Origin: Okapia johnstoni
Lineage: Eukaryota; Chordata; Mammalia; Artiodactyla; Giraffidae
DNA length: 64,000 nt
Assembly: GCA_024291935.2 (NCBI GenBank)
Contig: CM044306.1
Location: 19,849,001-19,913,000, forward strand
Direction of reading: 5' to 3'
Part shown: positions 31,908 to 43,397 of the stretch, one piece after another
Position numbering within the stretch: the first letter of the stretch is position 1
How the letters are laid out: each line of letters begins with the position of its first letter
Notes under the pieces: generated by a model
What the model was told of the DNA's origin: nothing
Seen by the model: the letters and a program-made list of their open reading frames with translations, nothing else
Databases searched by the model: none
Position numbers and translations under genes: made by a program

Positions 31908-32050
31908 GAATTCCCAGTGGTTAGGATTCAGCGCTTTCAGTGCTGTGGCCCAGGTTTGATCCCGGATCACAAGCCCCACTAGGATCCTGCAAGCCCCACA
32001 GCGAGGCCCAAATAAATAAATCCCCTACCTCATTAAAAAAAAAAAAAAAA
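31908..32050 (+). repeat. CHR-type SINE in L1
   Basis: GGAATTCCCAGTGGTTAGGA head and a long poly-A tail. Confidence 0.8.
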
Positions 32051-32107
32051 AACTTACAGTTATCAAAGGGGAAAAGGATTGGGGTAAACTAGGAGTTTGG
32101 GACTAGC

Positions 32108-32335
32108 AGATACACACTGTCTGTGTGTGCACGTGTGTGTGCTTAGTCCTGCCCAACTCTTTGCAACCGCATGGAATGTGCCTGCCAGGCTTCTCTGTCC
32201 ATGGGATTTCCTAGGCAAGGACACTGGGGTGTGTTGTCATTTCCTTTATTCCAGGGGATCTTCCCAACCCAGGGATGGAACCCATGTATCTTATGTCTCC
32301 TGCATTGGCAGGCAGATTCTTTACCAGTGTGCCAC
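32108..32335 (-). repeat. Bov-tA SINE in L1
   Basis: GTCCTGCCCAACTCTTTGCA to GCAGATTCTTTACCAGTGTG. Confidence 0.85.
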
Positions 32336-32911
32336 CTGCTGTATAAAACATATATAAACAACAAGGGCCTGGATAGCACAGGGAAGTATATTCAATACCT
32401 TGTAATAAACCATAATGGAAAAGGATTTGTATACATGTGTATAATTGAATCACTTTGCTGTACACCAGAAGTGAACACAACAGTGTCAATCAATAATACT
32501 TCAATTAAATAAAAGAGTAAAAGAATCTTGAACTCCAGGTTTCCAGGAATCCTCTGAGCTGGAAGAAGGACCTTTATCTTGTCAAACAGGAGCAGCTTAC
32601 CTTTACCTGGAGAGTGCAAAGGCTTCCTTGAGGCCGATGCCTCCTACGATGATGCTTCTTGAGTTTTGCACCTGCTTCCCTTAAGGGCTTCTAAATCAAA
32701 AGCTAACATAAGGTCCTAGCATGTGGAGAAGTACTGCCCCACATAACAGAAGAAAGGGATTGTTCACCCCCAAATGCTGCAGGACCTGAATAATCTGGAT
32801 AATATGTACCAGCAGGAACCAGGACAACATGCATGGAGTGGATTGTTGAGGCTGGTAGATCCAGGAGGATGAACAGCAGAATGGTAGAATGATTGGCTAG
32901 GGGAGTGTGAA

Positions 32912-33128
32912 AGTGTGGTTGTTCAATCGTGTCTGACTCTTTGTGACCCCTTGGACTGCAGCCTGCCAGGTTCCTCTGTCTCAGGAACAGGAAAGGTTCC
33001 ATGGGGTTTCCCAGGCAAGAATACTGGAGTGGGTTGCCATTTTCTCCTCCAGGAGAACTTCCCAATCCAGGGATCAAACCCTGGTCTCCTGCATTACAGG
33101 CAGATTCTTTACCATCTGAGCCACCAGG
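32912..33128 (-). repeat. Bov-tA SINE
   Basis: AATCGTGTCTGACTCTTTGT to ATCTGAGCCACCAGG. Confidence 0.9.
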
Positions 33129-33129
33129 A

Positions 33130-33260
33130 GAAAGTTTATTTTACTTTATTTTGGCTGTGCCATGTGGCTTGTGGGATCTTAGTTCCCCCACCAGGGATTG
33201 AACCTGGACCATGGCAGTGAAAGCGCCAAGTCTTGACCACTGGATCACCAGGGGATTCCC
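33130..33260 (-). repeat. CHR-type tRNA-Glu SINE
   Basis: Directly follows the Bov-tA: CACCAGGGATTGAACCTGGA and CACCAGGGGATTCCC. Confidence 0.85.
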
Positions 33261-33864
33261 AGGGGAGAGTTTATTGATATCGGTGTCAAGGGTACTCTCT
33301 TTTGACTCAGGATTTAATTTCCTGGCAGACGCCTGAAGCCTAATGCCTCACTGAGAATGACTTCTTGAAGCTCAGACAAAACAATAGTCTACAGCAATTG
33401 AGTTGAAGGCTCCTGAATTGCCTCTGCAGAGTATTGAAGAAGGAGTCAAAAGGCTCAGAGAGGCAGGCTCACTAGAATGGAGTTGTGATGTAAGATGAGA
33501 AAATCCACAGATGATTGTGACATTTCAGGGGTTATGAGTGCCCCACTTAACACAGCAATGGAGTCTGACTGGTGCAGGACCCAATCTCAGAATCCCATCA
33601 CAAGGGTTTGCTTCCTACAACTCCCCTAGTACCCACTGTCCTGGGATGAGTCCCCCCAGATGCAGACTGGGAGATAAGGATTTGAGAGCAGCCTGAGGAT
33701 GTGAGACAGGGAAGGGAAGTGAGCCAAGAAAGGACATTGCTGATCAGGTTACTGTTACAGGTAACTAGGGCTGAGTCCTGCTGAGGATCTCTGCAAGACA
33801 GAGTAGCAAACATTTCAGAATTAACCACCCCAGGGGCGAGGGGGCTGAGGCATTTCTTTTTAAA

Positions 33865-34047
33865 GATCTTTTTTTTTTTTGATGTGGACCATTTTTGAAG
33901 TCTTTATTGAATTTGTTACAATATTGCCTCTGTTTTGGTTTCTTGGCCACAAGGCATGTGGGATCCTCGCTCCCCAACCAGGGGCTGAACCTGTAACCTT
34001 ACACAGGAAGGTGAAGTCTTAACCACTGGACTGTCAGTGAAGTCCCA
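33865..34047 (-). repeat. CHR-type tRNA-Glu SINE, long tail
   Basis: Poly-T start, AACCAGGGGCTGAACCTGTA, end GTCAGTGAAGTCCC. Confidence 0.8.
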
Positions 34048-34729
34048 GAGGTGGGGTATTTATCCTCCAACTTTCAATCTGTCATTGACTGAGAGATGCT
34101 TCCAGAGGCACTAACTCCCCAGAATTTCCAGGCTGCTTTACATTGCCAAAACCCTCAGGTGGAGAGTAGCAAGTGCCTATGGCAGGAAGCTGTGACAGGC
34201 ATTAGAGCAGTGAGGAAATATGGGTGAAACACCAAGTGTGTGTGCCAGCCACTTGCCTATCCATGTGATAAATATTTATGGGGTACCTCCTGTTCTGGCC
34301 TTGGGATATAGCAGGGAAGGAGGACACATGGTCTCCACCCTTACAGAGTTTCCCTTCTAACTGAGGAGGCAGACAATAAACTGGCAAACAAAACAACTAC
34401 AGATTGTGAAGTGTGTTCTACAGACAATGCTATGCTATGATAAGAGAATACTGGAGGCTGCGTGTGAAGGGTGAGGAGCAGAAAGGGCAAGCCCCTCGGG
34501 AAAAGGCCTTTCAACCAAGACCCAGGAGAAAAAGAGGAGCCAGGTGTGTTTATGCCCAGCGAAAAGCATTCCAGGCACAGGAACAACGAGAACAAAGGTT
34601 CAGAGCAGGAGAGAGCCTGGTGTGTTTGAGTAACAGAAAGGAAGAAGCAGGAGGAAGGAAATTTGGTATCCATGAGGGGGATGAAGACCGCAGGGCTAAG
34701 TCTTAAGGCTATGCCAAGAAGCCTAGGTT

Positions 34730-34857
34730 TTGTTTTTTTTTTTTTTTTGATGGACCATTCGGCATGCAGGATCTTAGTTCCCCAACCCAGGATTGAATTT
34801 GTGTTCCCTGCAGTGGAAGCACAGAGGCTTAACAACAGGACTGCTGGGGAAGTCCCA
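34730..34857 (-). repeat. CHR-type tRNA-Glu SINE with TSD
   Basis: Flanked by AGCCTAGGTT at 34720-34729 and 34861-34870. Confidence 0.9.
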
Positions 34858-34989
34858 ATGAGCCTAGGTTGTATTCTAATTGCAATGGGAAGCACTGGAG
34901 GGTTGACTGGAGTGGCATGATTTGATTTCTCTTTTAGAAAGCTCACTCTGGTTGTAATACTACTGTCTATTCTCCCAAACACAATATAG

Positions 34990-35116
34990 AGTTTTGTTTT
35001 TTTTTTTTTGGCTGTGTGGCATGTGCGATCTTAGTTCCCCAACCAGGGATTGAACCCACATCTCCCCTGCACTGCAAGCGCGGAGTCTTAACCACTAGAC
35101 CACCAGGGAAGTCCCC
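34990..35116 (-). repeat. CHR-type tRNA-Glu SINE
   Basis: AACCAGGGATTGAACCCACA and CCACCAGGGAAGTCCCC, about 145 bp beyond the estimated GAST 3' end. Confidence 0.88.
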
Positions 35117-35281
35117 ACACTACAGAATCTTGTTCCATGTTAGGCTCTGGGGACACGGAGGAGACGTAGCCATGTTCTCTGCCCCGGGGGAGCACTCAAC
35201 CCCTCTTCCCACCTCAACCCTGCCCCAACCCACATCCCCTGCCCTGGGACACTTGACACAACTTGATCCATTGAAATCTAG

Positions 35282-35287
35282 TTTATT
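35282..35287 (-). terminator. GAST: GAST polyadenylation signal AATAAA
   Basis: AATAAA on the minus strand, 63 bases after the stop codon, in the context ATCAAAATAAACTAG. Such a short 3' UTR is normal for gastrin mRNA. Confidence 0.9.
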
Positions 35288-35349
35288 TTGATGCGTGTTT
35301 CATGGGGCTGGGCTGGGCTGGGAGGTGGCTAGGCTCCGAAGCTCGGTTC

Positions 35350-35453
35350 TCAGGGATGTTGGTCCCCTTCCTCAGCACTGCGGCGGCCGAAGTCCATCCA
35401 TCCATATGCTGCTTCCTCTTCCTCCACCCATGGCCCCTGCTTCTTGGACAGGT
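35350..35453 (-). CDS. GAST: Preprogastrin, exon 3 (gastrin-17, amidation site, C-terminal flank)
   Basis: Reads [20 protein letters not shown] then [14 protein letters not shown] and TGA at 35350-35352. It holds the hormone: Lys-Lys at 74-75, gastrin-17 at residues 76-92 ending WMDF, Gly 93 as amide donor, Arg-Arg 94-95, and a nine-residue flanking peptide. The acceptor CCTCAG precedes 35453. With exon 2 the total is exactly 104 residues, the length known for bovine and pig preprogastrin. Confidence 0.98.
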
Positions 35454-35596
35454 CTGAGGGTCGGCGGTGGGAGAGGAGGTGAGGATGGGGGAAAGGACAT
35501 CTAGGCTCTGGAGACCGTGGCCAGGGCCAGCCTGCGGGCGCCTTGGCCAAACCAGGCAGGGCGAGGCAAGCAGGGACGGTTGTCAGCAGCTCCTAC

Positions 35597-35807
35597 CTGC
35601 GACCATGTGTGGCGGATCCTGAAGCCCCAGCTGCCTCCGGTGGTACGAGGCTGGGCCCAGCCGGTCCATCCTGAGCGGCTCCTGGCCCCTATTGGCCCCC
35701 GGAGAGATGGGCGTGTCTTGCAGCTGGGAGTGGGGCTTCCAAGAAGCTTCGCAGAAGGCGGCCAGAGCCAGCACCAAGATCAGCGCATGCGCGCATGGTT
35801 GCTGCAT
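35597..35807 (-). CDS. GAST: Preprogastrin, exon 2 (signal peptide and propeptide)
   Basis: Gastrin is made by antral G cells. It drives acid secretion and mucosal growth through the CCK-B receptor. The ATG at 35807 follows a CTTTGCAG acceptor and a five-base leader. Residues 1-21 ([18 protein letters not shown] then CEA) form a signal peptide. The propeptide then runs to Arg-Arg at 57-58, after which Gln59 starts gastrin-34 ([12 protein letters not shown] on this exon). The exon ends at a GTAGGA donor in phase 1. Minus strand. No lesion was seen. Confidence 0.98.
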
Positions 35808-36242
35808 CTTGCCTGCAAAGGAGAGAGGGACTGAGAGTAAAGGTGGGGTTGTCCAGGCACCCAGAGGTAGGGTGGGACCCTCTTCCCTGCTGACAGGTCG
35901 GCAGTTCTGCATGGGCTTGTGGACTGTTCCTCCTGGTCCTACCATTTCCTCCCCTGATCCTCCAGTCTCAAGCCTTGCCTTTTTTAAAGGCAAGGAATTT
36001 ATAACTCAGAGCAAGGCTTTCCAAACTGTTCTGTAGAATTTAAGGCCATGTGAGTGGCTCTATAATGTTTAAGTCTTGTGATTTAAGTGAACTTTTAAGT
36101 AGTAATATGGATGGGATTTACACACTCAGCTGCACACAGCATCGCTTTGAAACCCACAGCACCTTCACTGCGTGGTGGGGTCACACTGTGGTAGGGAAGT
36201 TTCTCCTGCCATTTTCACTTAACTAAGGGCTAGCCTCTGATT

Positions 36243-36463
36243 CTTCCCAGGTGATGCTAGTGGTAAAGATCCCGCCTGCAAATGCAGGAGACATAAGAGA
36301 CACGGGTTCGGTCCCTGGGTCAGGAAGATCCCCTGGAGGAGGACACGGCTACCCATTCCAGTATTCTTGCCTGGAGAACCCCCATGGTCAGAGGAGCCTG
36401 GTGGGCTACAGTCCATGGGGTCCCAAAAAGTTGGACACGACCGAAGTGACTTAGCATGCACGT
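36243..36463 (+). repeat. Bov-tA SINE in GAST intron 1
   Basis: Flanked by CCTCTGATT on both sides (36234 and 36466 regions). Confidence 0.9.
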
Positions 36464-36881
36464 CTCCTCTGATTACAATCTACCAGTTGAAAAAAAAGAC
36501 CCTGAAACTGTCACCATTTGTAGCTCTGTATCAAGGTGAGGCAAGTTTGGGAAAACCAGAATACAAAAATAAAATGGATGCTCAAACAAATCTAAAATTC
36601 TGTTCTGAGGATTCAACTGTTTCATGTTCTTTCAGCCTCATTGTTCTGATTGGCTTTATTGAAAGCAAATGATAAAAATATTGCCTTCAAAGAACACATT
36701 TGTATACATGAAATGCTTCTTTCATCTGTTTTCTCTGTTAAATTTCCTTTGGGAGAGAAAGGGTTCTTCTGCTAAAGAAACAAAGTTGAAAAATCCATGC
36801 TCTAGGGCAATGCTGTCCTATATGGCAGCCTCCAGGCACACGTGGTTCTTTACATTTAAATTAAAAAAAATTAAAAATTCC

Positions 36882-37055
36882 TTGGGACATCCCTGGTGGT
36901 CCAGTGGCTATAACTCTGAGTTCACAACGCACTGGGCCCAGGTTTGATCCCTGGTCAGGGAACTAGATCTCACATCCTGGAACTAAAAGTTCGCATGCCG
37001 CTACTAAGACCTGGGGCAGTCAAATAAATAAATAAAAATAAATATTAAAAAAATT
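36882..37055 (+). repeat. CHR-type SINE in GAST intron 1
   Basis: GGGACATCCCTGGTGGTCCA to an AAATAAATAAATAAAAATAA tail. The flanks look like one split old DNA-transposon remnant. Confidence 0.85.
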
Positions 37056-37551
37056 GCTCCCTCACACATTAGCCATATTTCTAGCGCACGTGTGGCTTGG
37101 CCAGTACTGTATTGCACAGTGAGGCTATGGAACATTACCACTGTCATGGAAAGTTCCACGAGGCAGTCGGTGCTGGTCTATGAAAGACCTTGAGATGAGT
37201 TCCAGTTCCAATCCTGTCCAATTTGTATGACTTTGGGCAAGTCACATCTTCTTCGGGCCTCAGTTTTCTTACCTGAGAGATGGGAGGATGGCTTTCATCC
37301 TAACCCCTCTGGGCCGGGGTGAGCATGGAGTCAGAGAGTCAGGGCAGGGCCCGGCTAAGGGAGTAGGGCAGCTCGAAGGCAAGGGTTGGGATACCAGGGT
37401 GGATCCTAGAGCTGAGACCTAACCTGGCTCTGGGCTAAAGGAAGGGTCCCAGCCCTGGAGACACTGAGACATGAGCCTGGTAACTTGATGAGGGCAGGGG
37501 TCCCATCAACCCTCGTCCCAGCCTCTCCCCTCCTTTCCTGGGTGCTCTCAC

Positions 37552-37605
37552 CTGCGGAGCTGGGAGGTGGGTGATGCTGCTGTCAGCCTGGAGCCTCACT
37601 CCTCT
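37552..37605 (-). other. GAST: GAST exon 1 (5' untranslated)
   Basis: About 54 bases read on the minus strand from an estimated start 25-30 bases after the TATA box to a CTCCGCAG/GTGAGA donor at 37551. The sequence CATCACCCACCTCCCAGCTC resembles the non-coding first exon of human GAST. The 5' end is an estimate. Confidence 0.7.
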
Positions 37606-37630
37606 GCTCTGCTGGGTGTTCCAGCCCTGA

Positions 37631-37638
37631 CTTATAAA
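37631..37638 (-). promoter_or_regulatory. GAST: GAST TATA box and proximal promoter
   Basis: On the minus strand the motif is TTTATAAG, preceded by G-rich CACC/Sp1-type sequence (37650-37740) and an E-box CAGATG near 37751. In human, a GC/CACC element next to the TATA box mediates growth-factor response. That the same holds here is inference. Confidence 0.75.
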
Positions 37639-37649
37639 CCCTCAAGGCC

Positions 37650-39062
37650 CCTCCCAAGCCCTCCTCCCCCAAGAGGGGAGGCTCCCCCCTGCAGAGGAAT
37701 AGGGGTGGGCACAGGTACCTCACCCCTGCCCCACCCTGTCCTCAGTCAGTCATCTGGATGTGGGGGAAGAGAAGGGGAGTTGTCCTTCACAGCGAGGGGT
37801 AGGAGCAGGGTGGGGGCAAGGTTTTCAGTAGGACATGAGGGCAGGTGGGAGACAGATTCCCTGGGGTCAGGGACAGAGTCCCCTGCCATGTCCTTAGGGT
37901 CAGACACCTGTTGATCATCCCTTGGACCACATCCCATTTAGATGAACCAAATGACCTTCGATTCAGAGAAAGCGTGTTTCACGACAGGTTGATGTTTGAA
38001 GAACAGGGAGTGTGTGAGTGTGGAGTGAGGTATTGATCCCCTGTCCCCTCTGTCAGCCTCTGCAAACAGGATGTGTCACAGTTATCAGGAGCAATGGGCC
38101 GTGGGCTGATGGCCCCTCTCTCTCTGCCTGGTGGCTGCATCCTGGTTGCCTCTGAAGCCCCTTCTCCTGATTTACCTGGAAAATCCTGAGTGTCCCCCCC
38201 TCCCATCCTTGATGCTCTCTGCACGGAGCTGGACTTAACTTGGGGCTCCCCATCATCTCTCAAGTCTGCCCCTCCTCCCCTACCCCTTCCTACCCCCACC
38301 CTGCCCCCAGCCAGTTCCCTGAGGCTCCTACACTTCCAGGCTCCCTCCCTCATTTTGCTTTCAAAGTGACATATTAATCTGCACTTTTCAATATAAAAAT
38401 ACATCTTAAAGTGGTTAACAAACAAGACTAAAGGGTTTGCCAGAAGACCAGAAAATCGAATGGTATGTTTGGTTGACTTATTTGATAAACTGCTGCACTG
38501 ACCTGCTTTGGATGGATGTAACTAGCTCTAGGCTGTGTTCGATTTTTCCACAGTTGAGACTAGAGATTTTGCTCTTGTTCATGCGTCAACAGGCCCCCTC
38601 CCCGTCTGGGGGAGTTTTGATGTCCCTTGAGTCCTTAATAAGGGGCTTTGGTACCCACGCTCACAGCCAGTCTTGCTGAGAATGAATAGGTGATGAAAGA
38701 AACAGGCTGTGAGGTGTCCATGGCAACCAGTAGCCAAATGTTCTGATAAATAACCAGTCTCATCCGGAGCAGGGCTCAGTGACTCAGCAGACGGTGTACA
38801 TGAAAATGACAAAAACGGGGCAGGCTTTGTTGATAATTAATTGAATCACAGAATCTCAGAGATGGAAGGGACTTTGAGGGGGCTTGGGAGAAAAGGTGGG
38901 GTGGGGAGCAGCTCTGCTCACATCCTAGGGGAATAGAGATTCGCGTTGCTATGGTAACGGGAAATTATAAGCTTTCATCAGAGCCCTGGTTGTATAGGAA
39001 CTGAGACGCGATTTCTGCTGAGGAGGGGGTTATGCTCCCTTGGCTGTTCTGTAGGCTGGTTG
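37650..39062. other. GAST upstream region, mostly unique
   Basis: No repeat or gene recognised. It contains two X-box-like motifs (38714-38727 and 38945-38958), so it may hold regulatory DNA. Confidence 0.5.
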
Positions 39063-39280
39063 CTGGAAGGGTGGCCACTGCACAGGATAGAAGCCAGTAC
39101 TCTCATTCAAAGGGCTTCCTTGGTGGCTCAGTTGGTAAAGAATTCTCCCTCAACGCGGGAGACCTGGGTTCGATCCCTGGGTTGGGAAGATCCTCTGGAG
39201 AAGGGAAAGGCTACCCACTCCAGTATTCTGGCCTGGAGGGGTGGCCACTGCCCAGAATAGAAGCCAGTACTCTCATTCAA
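39063..39280 (+). repeat. 48-bp direct repeat bracketing a Bov-tA fragment
   Basis: 39063-39110 and 39233-39280 match at 45 of 48 positions (GGTGGCCACTGC to CTCTCATTCAA). Between them lies the head and part of the tail of a Bov-tA (39111-39232) with no terminal tail. Confidence 0.9.
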
Positions 39281-40069
39281 CAGGTGATGGTGGAGGACTA
39301 CTGCTAGTGGGCGCTCACAGGCATGTGGGGGTTGGGTGGGGGTCTCACAGTCACAGAAACTGCATGTTTTCCTCACAAGAGGAGCTTGTCCTCTGGCAAA
39401 GGGAAGGGTTTCCTGGCACTGCCCTCTTCCAGCTTTGGGCAGATGGCTCCCTCTCTCTGAGCTGTTTTTTCCCTTGGAAATGAAGGAAGTAACTTGGAGA
39501 GGAGTCTTAAAGAAGATATACCTAAAGTACAGGGCACAGAACAATGTGGGCATCTAATTTGTTTGCATCTTCTCCCCTTAGCCTCTCTAGCCTCAGTCAG
39601 CCTCATGGGTGAAGTGGTTATCACTCATTCCTATCTCACATGGCTGCAGTGAAGGGCGAATGTGACAAGATCTATGCACATGCTTTGCATACACAGGGTA
39701 GCTTCTTCCCTTCCAAGGACTGAAGAACGTCATTCCCTAAAAAGCATTGTCTTTGAATCCAAGGTTTTCCCTCCTGCTTGCCATGGCTCAGAGGGACTCT
39801 CGCCCTGAGTTGCTATTGAAAGAGGAGGCAGAGAGGGAGGCTATGGAGGCTGGGCCTCTCAGAGGTCGGCACCAACTGGTGTGCAGAGGGCTTTGGAATC
39901 GGTGAGGCCAGGTGTGAAATCCTGGCTCTAACACCAGAAAATCCAATTTCTGCATCCACCAAGTTGAAGAGCAGGTCCCAGAACCTGGGGCCCAGTCCCC
40001 TCCCCTGTCCTCACTGTAACAACCATGCAGAGTGCCAGGCACTAAATCTTCTGCGAGAATGAATGTAGT

Positions 40070-40215
40070 TGCTCTTCTACGTCCTTGGACATAAGTGTGA
40101 GCATGTCCCCATTCTACAGATGAAGAAACTGAGGCTCACACAAGAGAAGCAATACCTGTCCTGAGTTTACACAACTGAGCAAGGAAAGCTGGGCCTGAAA
40201 CTCAGGTCTCTATCT
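40070..40215 (+). repeat. MIR element
   Basis: CATTCTACAGATGAAGAAAC, TGAGGCTCACA and GGGCCTGAAACTCAGGTC are MIR core words. Confidence 0.7.
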
Positions 40216-40257
40216 TCCTAGTGCTGGGATCTTTCTCCTTCCAGTGGGGATGTGGTG

Positions 40258-40830
40258 GGTAGAATAATGGTTTCCCAAAGAGGCCCACACCCCAATCTCT
40301 GGGACCTGAGAAGATGTGGCAAAAGAGACATTGCACATGTGATTAAGATTACTGAGTTTAAAATAGGAAGTTCATCCTGGATGATTGGAGAGAGCCCAGT
40401 TTAATCAGATGAGCCCTTAAAAGCAGACAGCATTCCTCGGCTAGAAGCAGAAGTCATGTGGCTGAAGGATGAAGCAAAAAAGTTGAAGAGTGTGAAGGAC
40501 CAGCCCTTGCTGGTTGGATGATGGAGGGAGGATGAGACGAGGGATGCAGGTGGCCTTAAGGACCTAAGTGGTCCCCGCTGACCTCAGGCAAGGAACAGGG
40601 ACCTCAGCCCCCACAGCCACAAAGAATCGAACTCGGCCAACAACTCAGATGAACTTGAACTCGGATTCATTCTCGGCCCCTCCAGAAAGGAAAGAAGCCC
40701 TGGTGACACCTTGTTTTGGCCCAGCAGGCCACGCTGTACCTGGACTCCTGATCGCAGAACTGTGGGGGATTGAATTTGTGTTGTTTCAAGCTTCCGAGCT
40801 TGTGGTCATTGATCACGGCAACACTAGATG
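40258..40830 (+). repeat. Ancient mammalian interspersed repeat
   Basis: Resembles a widespread old element by GGTAGAATAATGGTTTCCCA, CACATGTGATTAAGATTACT and AGAACTGTGGGGGATTGAAT. The family name is uncertain. Confidence 0.5.
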
Positions 40831-41649
40831 GTGAGTCCAAGGGGTTCCAGCCTTTTGATAGCTGCTGTCAGTGAGGACAGGCTCTGCGTGAGTTGGCGGG
40901 TGATTTTCCCAGCGTGATTAGGGAGATGTTCCTCGAAGCTTTTGGCTGTTCTAGTCCATTTTTGTTTCAGTTACTGAGTGTGTGCTGAAAACCAGGGTCT
41001 GGATGAGGCCCCAGGAATACGAGGTGAGTATCGCTGATCTTCTCGTGACTTTGGTGGAGTCCAGATTCTTGGGGAGGGGGACACACAAAATAGACCATAA
41101 CGATGGCTCCCCGTCAAGGTGAGAAGCCTCCCTGGGGAGGGAGACTCTCCAGGGCAACATCCCCCCAACCCCTCTCCAGCACCCCCAACTATACTTCCGC
41201 ATGCCAGGACCGGCCTTGGGGAATCTCTGATGAGCTGCTGTCTGGGAGGCCATGCTTGTCTTCCTAATTGGTTATCGATATTAAAAAAAAAAAGGAGAGA
41301 CTGATGATGACTCAGTCACCCGCCTCAGGTGACGGGGACTTGGAGGGTGTGAAGGTGCTGGGACAAAGAGTGACACCTGGGTCCCATTCGTGTCCACTGG
41401 GGCATCCTTGTCCCTCCCAGGGCAGGGGCTGGGGAGAGGGACGTGGGTTCATGACTTCTGGCTGCATCTGCCGTCTGAGGGTCGTGAGGTAGCAGGACCG
41501 AGAGGACAGCCCACACGATGCTCTCGGGCCGAGCTTCAGCCTCTGCCTTTGCTCGCTGGCCCTGCCTCTCACCTTCAGAAAGGCTGGGCGGGAGGAAGGG
41601 ATTCGACACTCATGAGGGGGAAGAGGAGAGCAGGGCCAGTCTTTTTTAA

Positions 41650-41970
41650 AAAATACTTTAATTTATTTACTTATTTTTATAGCCGCGCTGGGTCTTGGTT
41701 GCTGCACGGGCTTTTCTCTAGTTGTGGTGCGCTTCTCACTGCGGTGCCTTCTTTAGTTGCAGAGCACCGGCTCTAGGGCGCCTGGGCTTCAGTAGTTGTG
41801 GTATCTGGGCTCAGTAGCTGTGGCTTCTGGGCTCTAGAGCACAGGCTCAATAGTTGTGGCACAGGAGCTTAGTTTCTCCGAGGCATGTGGGATCCTTCTG
41901 GATCAGGGATTGAACCTGTGTCACCTGCATTGGCAGGCAGACTCCTTACTGCTGAGCCACAAGGGAAGCC
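41650..41970 (-). repeat. Long CHR SINE
   Basis: GCCGCGCTGGGTCTTGGTTG, CTCTAGTTGTGGTGC and GAGCCACAAGGGAAGCCC. Confidence 0.88.
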
Positions 41971-42004
41971 CAGGGACTAGTCTTAAGGCTATGGCAAGGA
42001 GATT

Positions 42005-42130
42005 ATTTTTTTTGGCTGGACCATGAGGCATGCAGGATCTTATAGTTCCCCAACCAGTGATCGAACCCAAGCCACCAGAAGTCCTAACCTAGCCATCAGA
42101 GTCCTAACCACTGGACACCAGGGAAATCCC
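42005..42130 (-). repeat. CHR-type tRNA-Glu SINE
   Basis: CCAACCAGTGATCGAACCCA and CACCAGGGAAATCCC, with a small internal duplication of the TCCTAACC word. Confidence 0.8.
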
Positions 42131-42501
42131 TCGCCTTCTCATCTGATGCCCACTTAGGCCTGTACTGTGCTCAGCCCACACTTCACGTTAGGATCACCCT
42201 GGGAGCTCTAAACCCATCTCCCACACCAGGCTGCAGCCAGGTCCTCCGACATCAGAAGCTGGGTTGAGGCCCAGGTGGGAGTTTGTGTGCAGGACTGGCA
42301 TTTGTTGAAAGGATGGAGTCAGCGGGCTCTGACCCTGAGCTTGAGTCCTAGCTGTGGCACTTCCTGGATGCCATCTAAGGCGAGACACAAACTTGAGGGG
42401 ACACTAGCGAGGGGGGAGCTTACTTACATAGAGGGTGGTGGTGAGGGTTAAAGGAGATGCCTGTAGCCTTCACTTGGCCTCTGACCCATGGCAAGTTCTA
42501 A

Positions 42502-42723
42502 GCTGTTGTTGTTCGGTCGCTAAGTCCTGTCTGACTCTTTATGACCCCCATGGACTGTAGCCCACCAGGCTCTTCTGTTTGTGGGATTTCTCAGGCAAGA
42601 ATACTGGAGTGAGTTGCCATTTCCTCCTCCAGGAGATCTTCCTGACCCAGGGATCCAACCCGCGTTTCTGTGTATCCTGCACTGCCGACGGATTCCTTAT
42701 CGCTGAGGCACTGGGGAAGCCCC
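42502..42723 (-). repeat. Bov-tA SINE with TSD
   Basis: AGTTCTAAG occurs on both sides of the element. Confidence 0.88.
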
Positions 42724-43397
42724 CAGTTCTAAGTAAGAGATGCTATTTTTATCATTGGTGCTTTCATTTTCACAGGCTTATCCTCACCGCTGTGGCATCT
42801 GGCTGACTCCCAGAATATCCATTTCCCCCTTGTCCTTGGTGATTTTCCTCCCCTGCAGGTTTGTGCCTCCTCCTGCGGGCAGGCCTCACACCAGCTCCTC
42901 CGTTCTACCCACTTCTGCCTCCCGCAGCCCTGGTCACATCCTGGGGCCTGTTTTGCCTCCCATATCTTAACATGAATGCCTCCCCCTACTGAATAAGAGC
43001 ATATTGCCTCACTTAATACTCAAAATCAAGCCTGGAACCCTGTTTACAGACCGCCAAAACCCACTGAACACACATTTTGGTCAAAATCCATTGAGTGCAC
43101 ACTTAACGATTTGTGCATTTCATGGTATGCCAATTTTATTTTAAAAAACTATTGCAAATGCTGAACTCTAGTTAAGGAAGTGCTTAGGGCAAAGTGTACT
43201 GTGCATTTATTTTGAAATGCATGAAAAAATAAGATAGACAGCTGGATAGATATGAGATTAAGAACAGCAAAATATAAATTATAGAATCTAGGCCATGGGT
43301 GTATGAATGTTCACATTAAAAATCCAACTTTTTGTGTGTTTGAATTTTTAATAATAAAATATTAGCAAGTGTTTTGTTTAGCAATGTCAGGTGGTGG

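Larger units (their letters stand above)
31510..32515 (+). mobile_element. L1 LINE 3' region carrying two SINE insertions
   Basis: L1 words at 31600-31905 (ATTACTCAGCCATAAAAAGG), 32057-32107 and 32336-32515 (CTTTGCTGTACACCAGAAGT) are collinear. They are split by a CHR SINE at 31908-32050 and a Bov-tA at 32108-32335. Confidence 0.8.
35813..37551 (-). other. GAST: GAST intron 1
   Basis: About 1.7 kb between the non-coding and first coding exons. It holds a Bov-tA SINE (36243), a CHR SINE (36882) and flanking sequence that looks like an old DNA-transposon remnant. I see no further gene in it. Confidence 0.7.

Noticed and set aside
34341..34982. 213-codon minus-strand frame
   Set aside because: Includes a CHR SINE and its poly-T tail; composition not protein-like.
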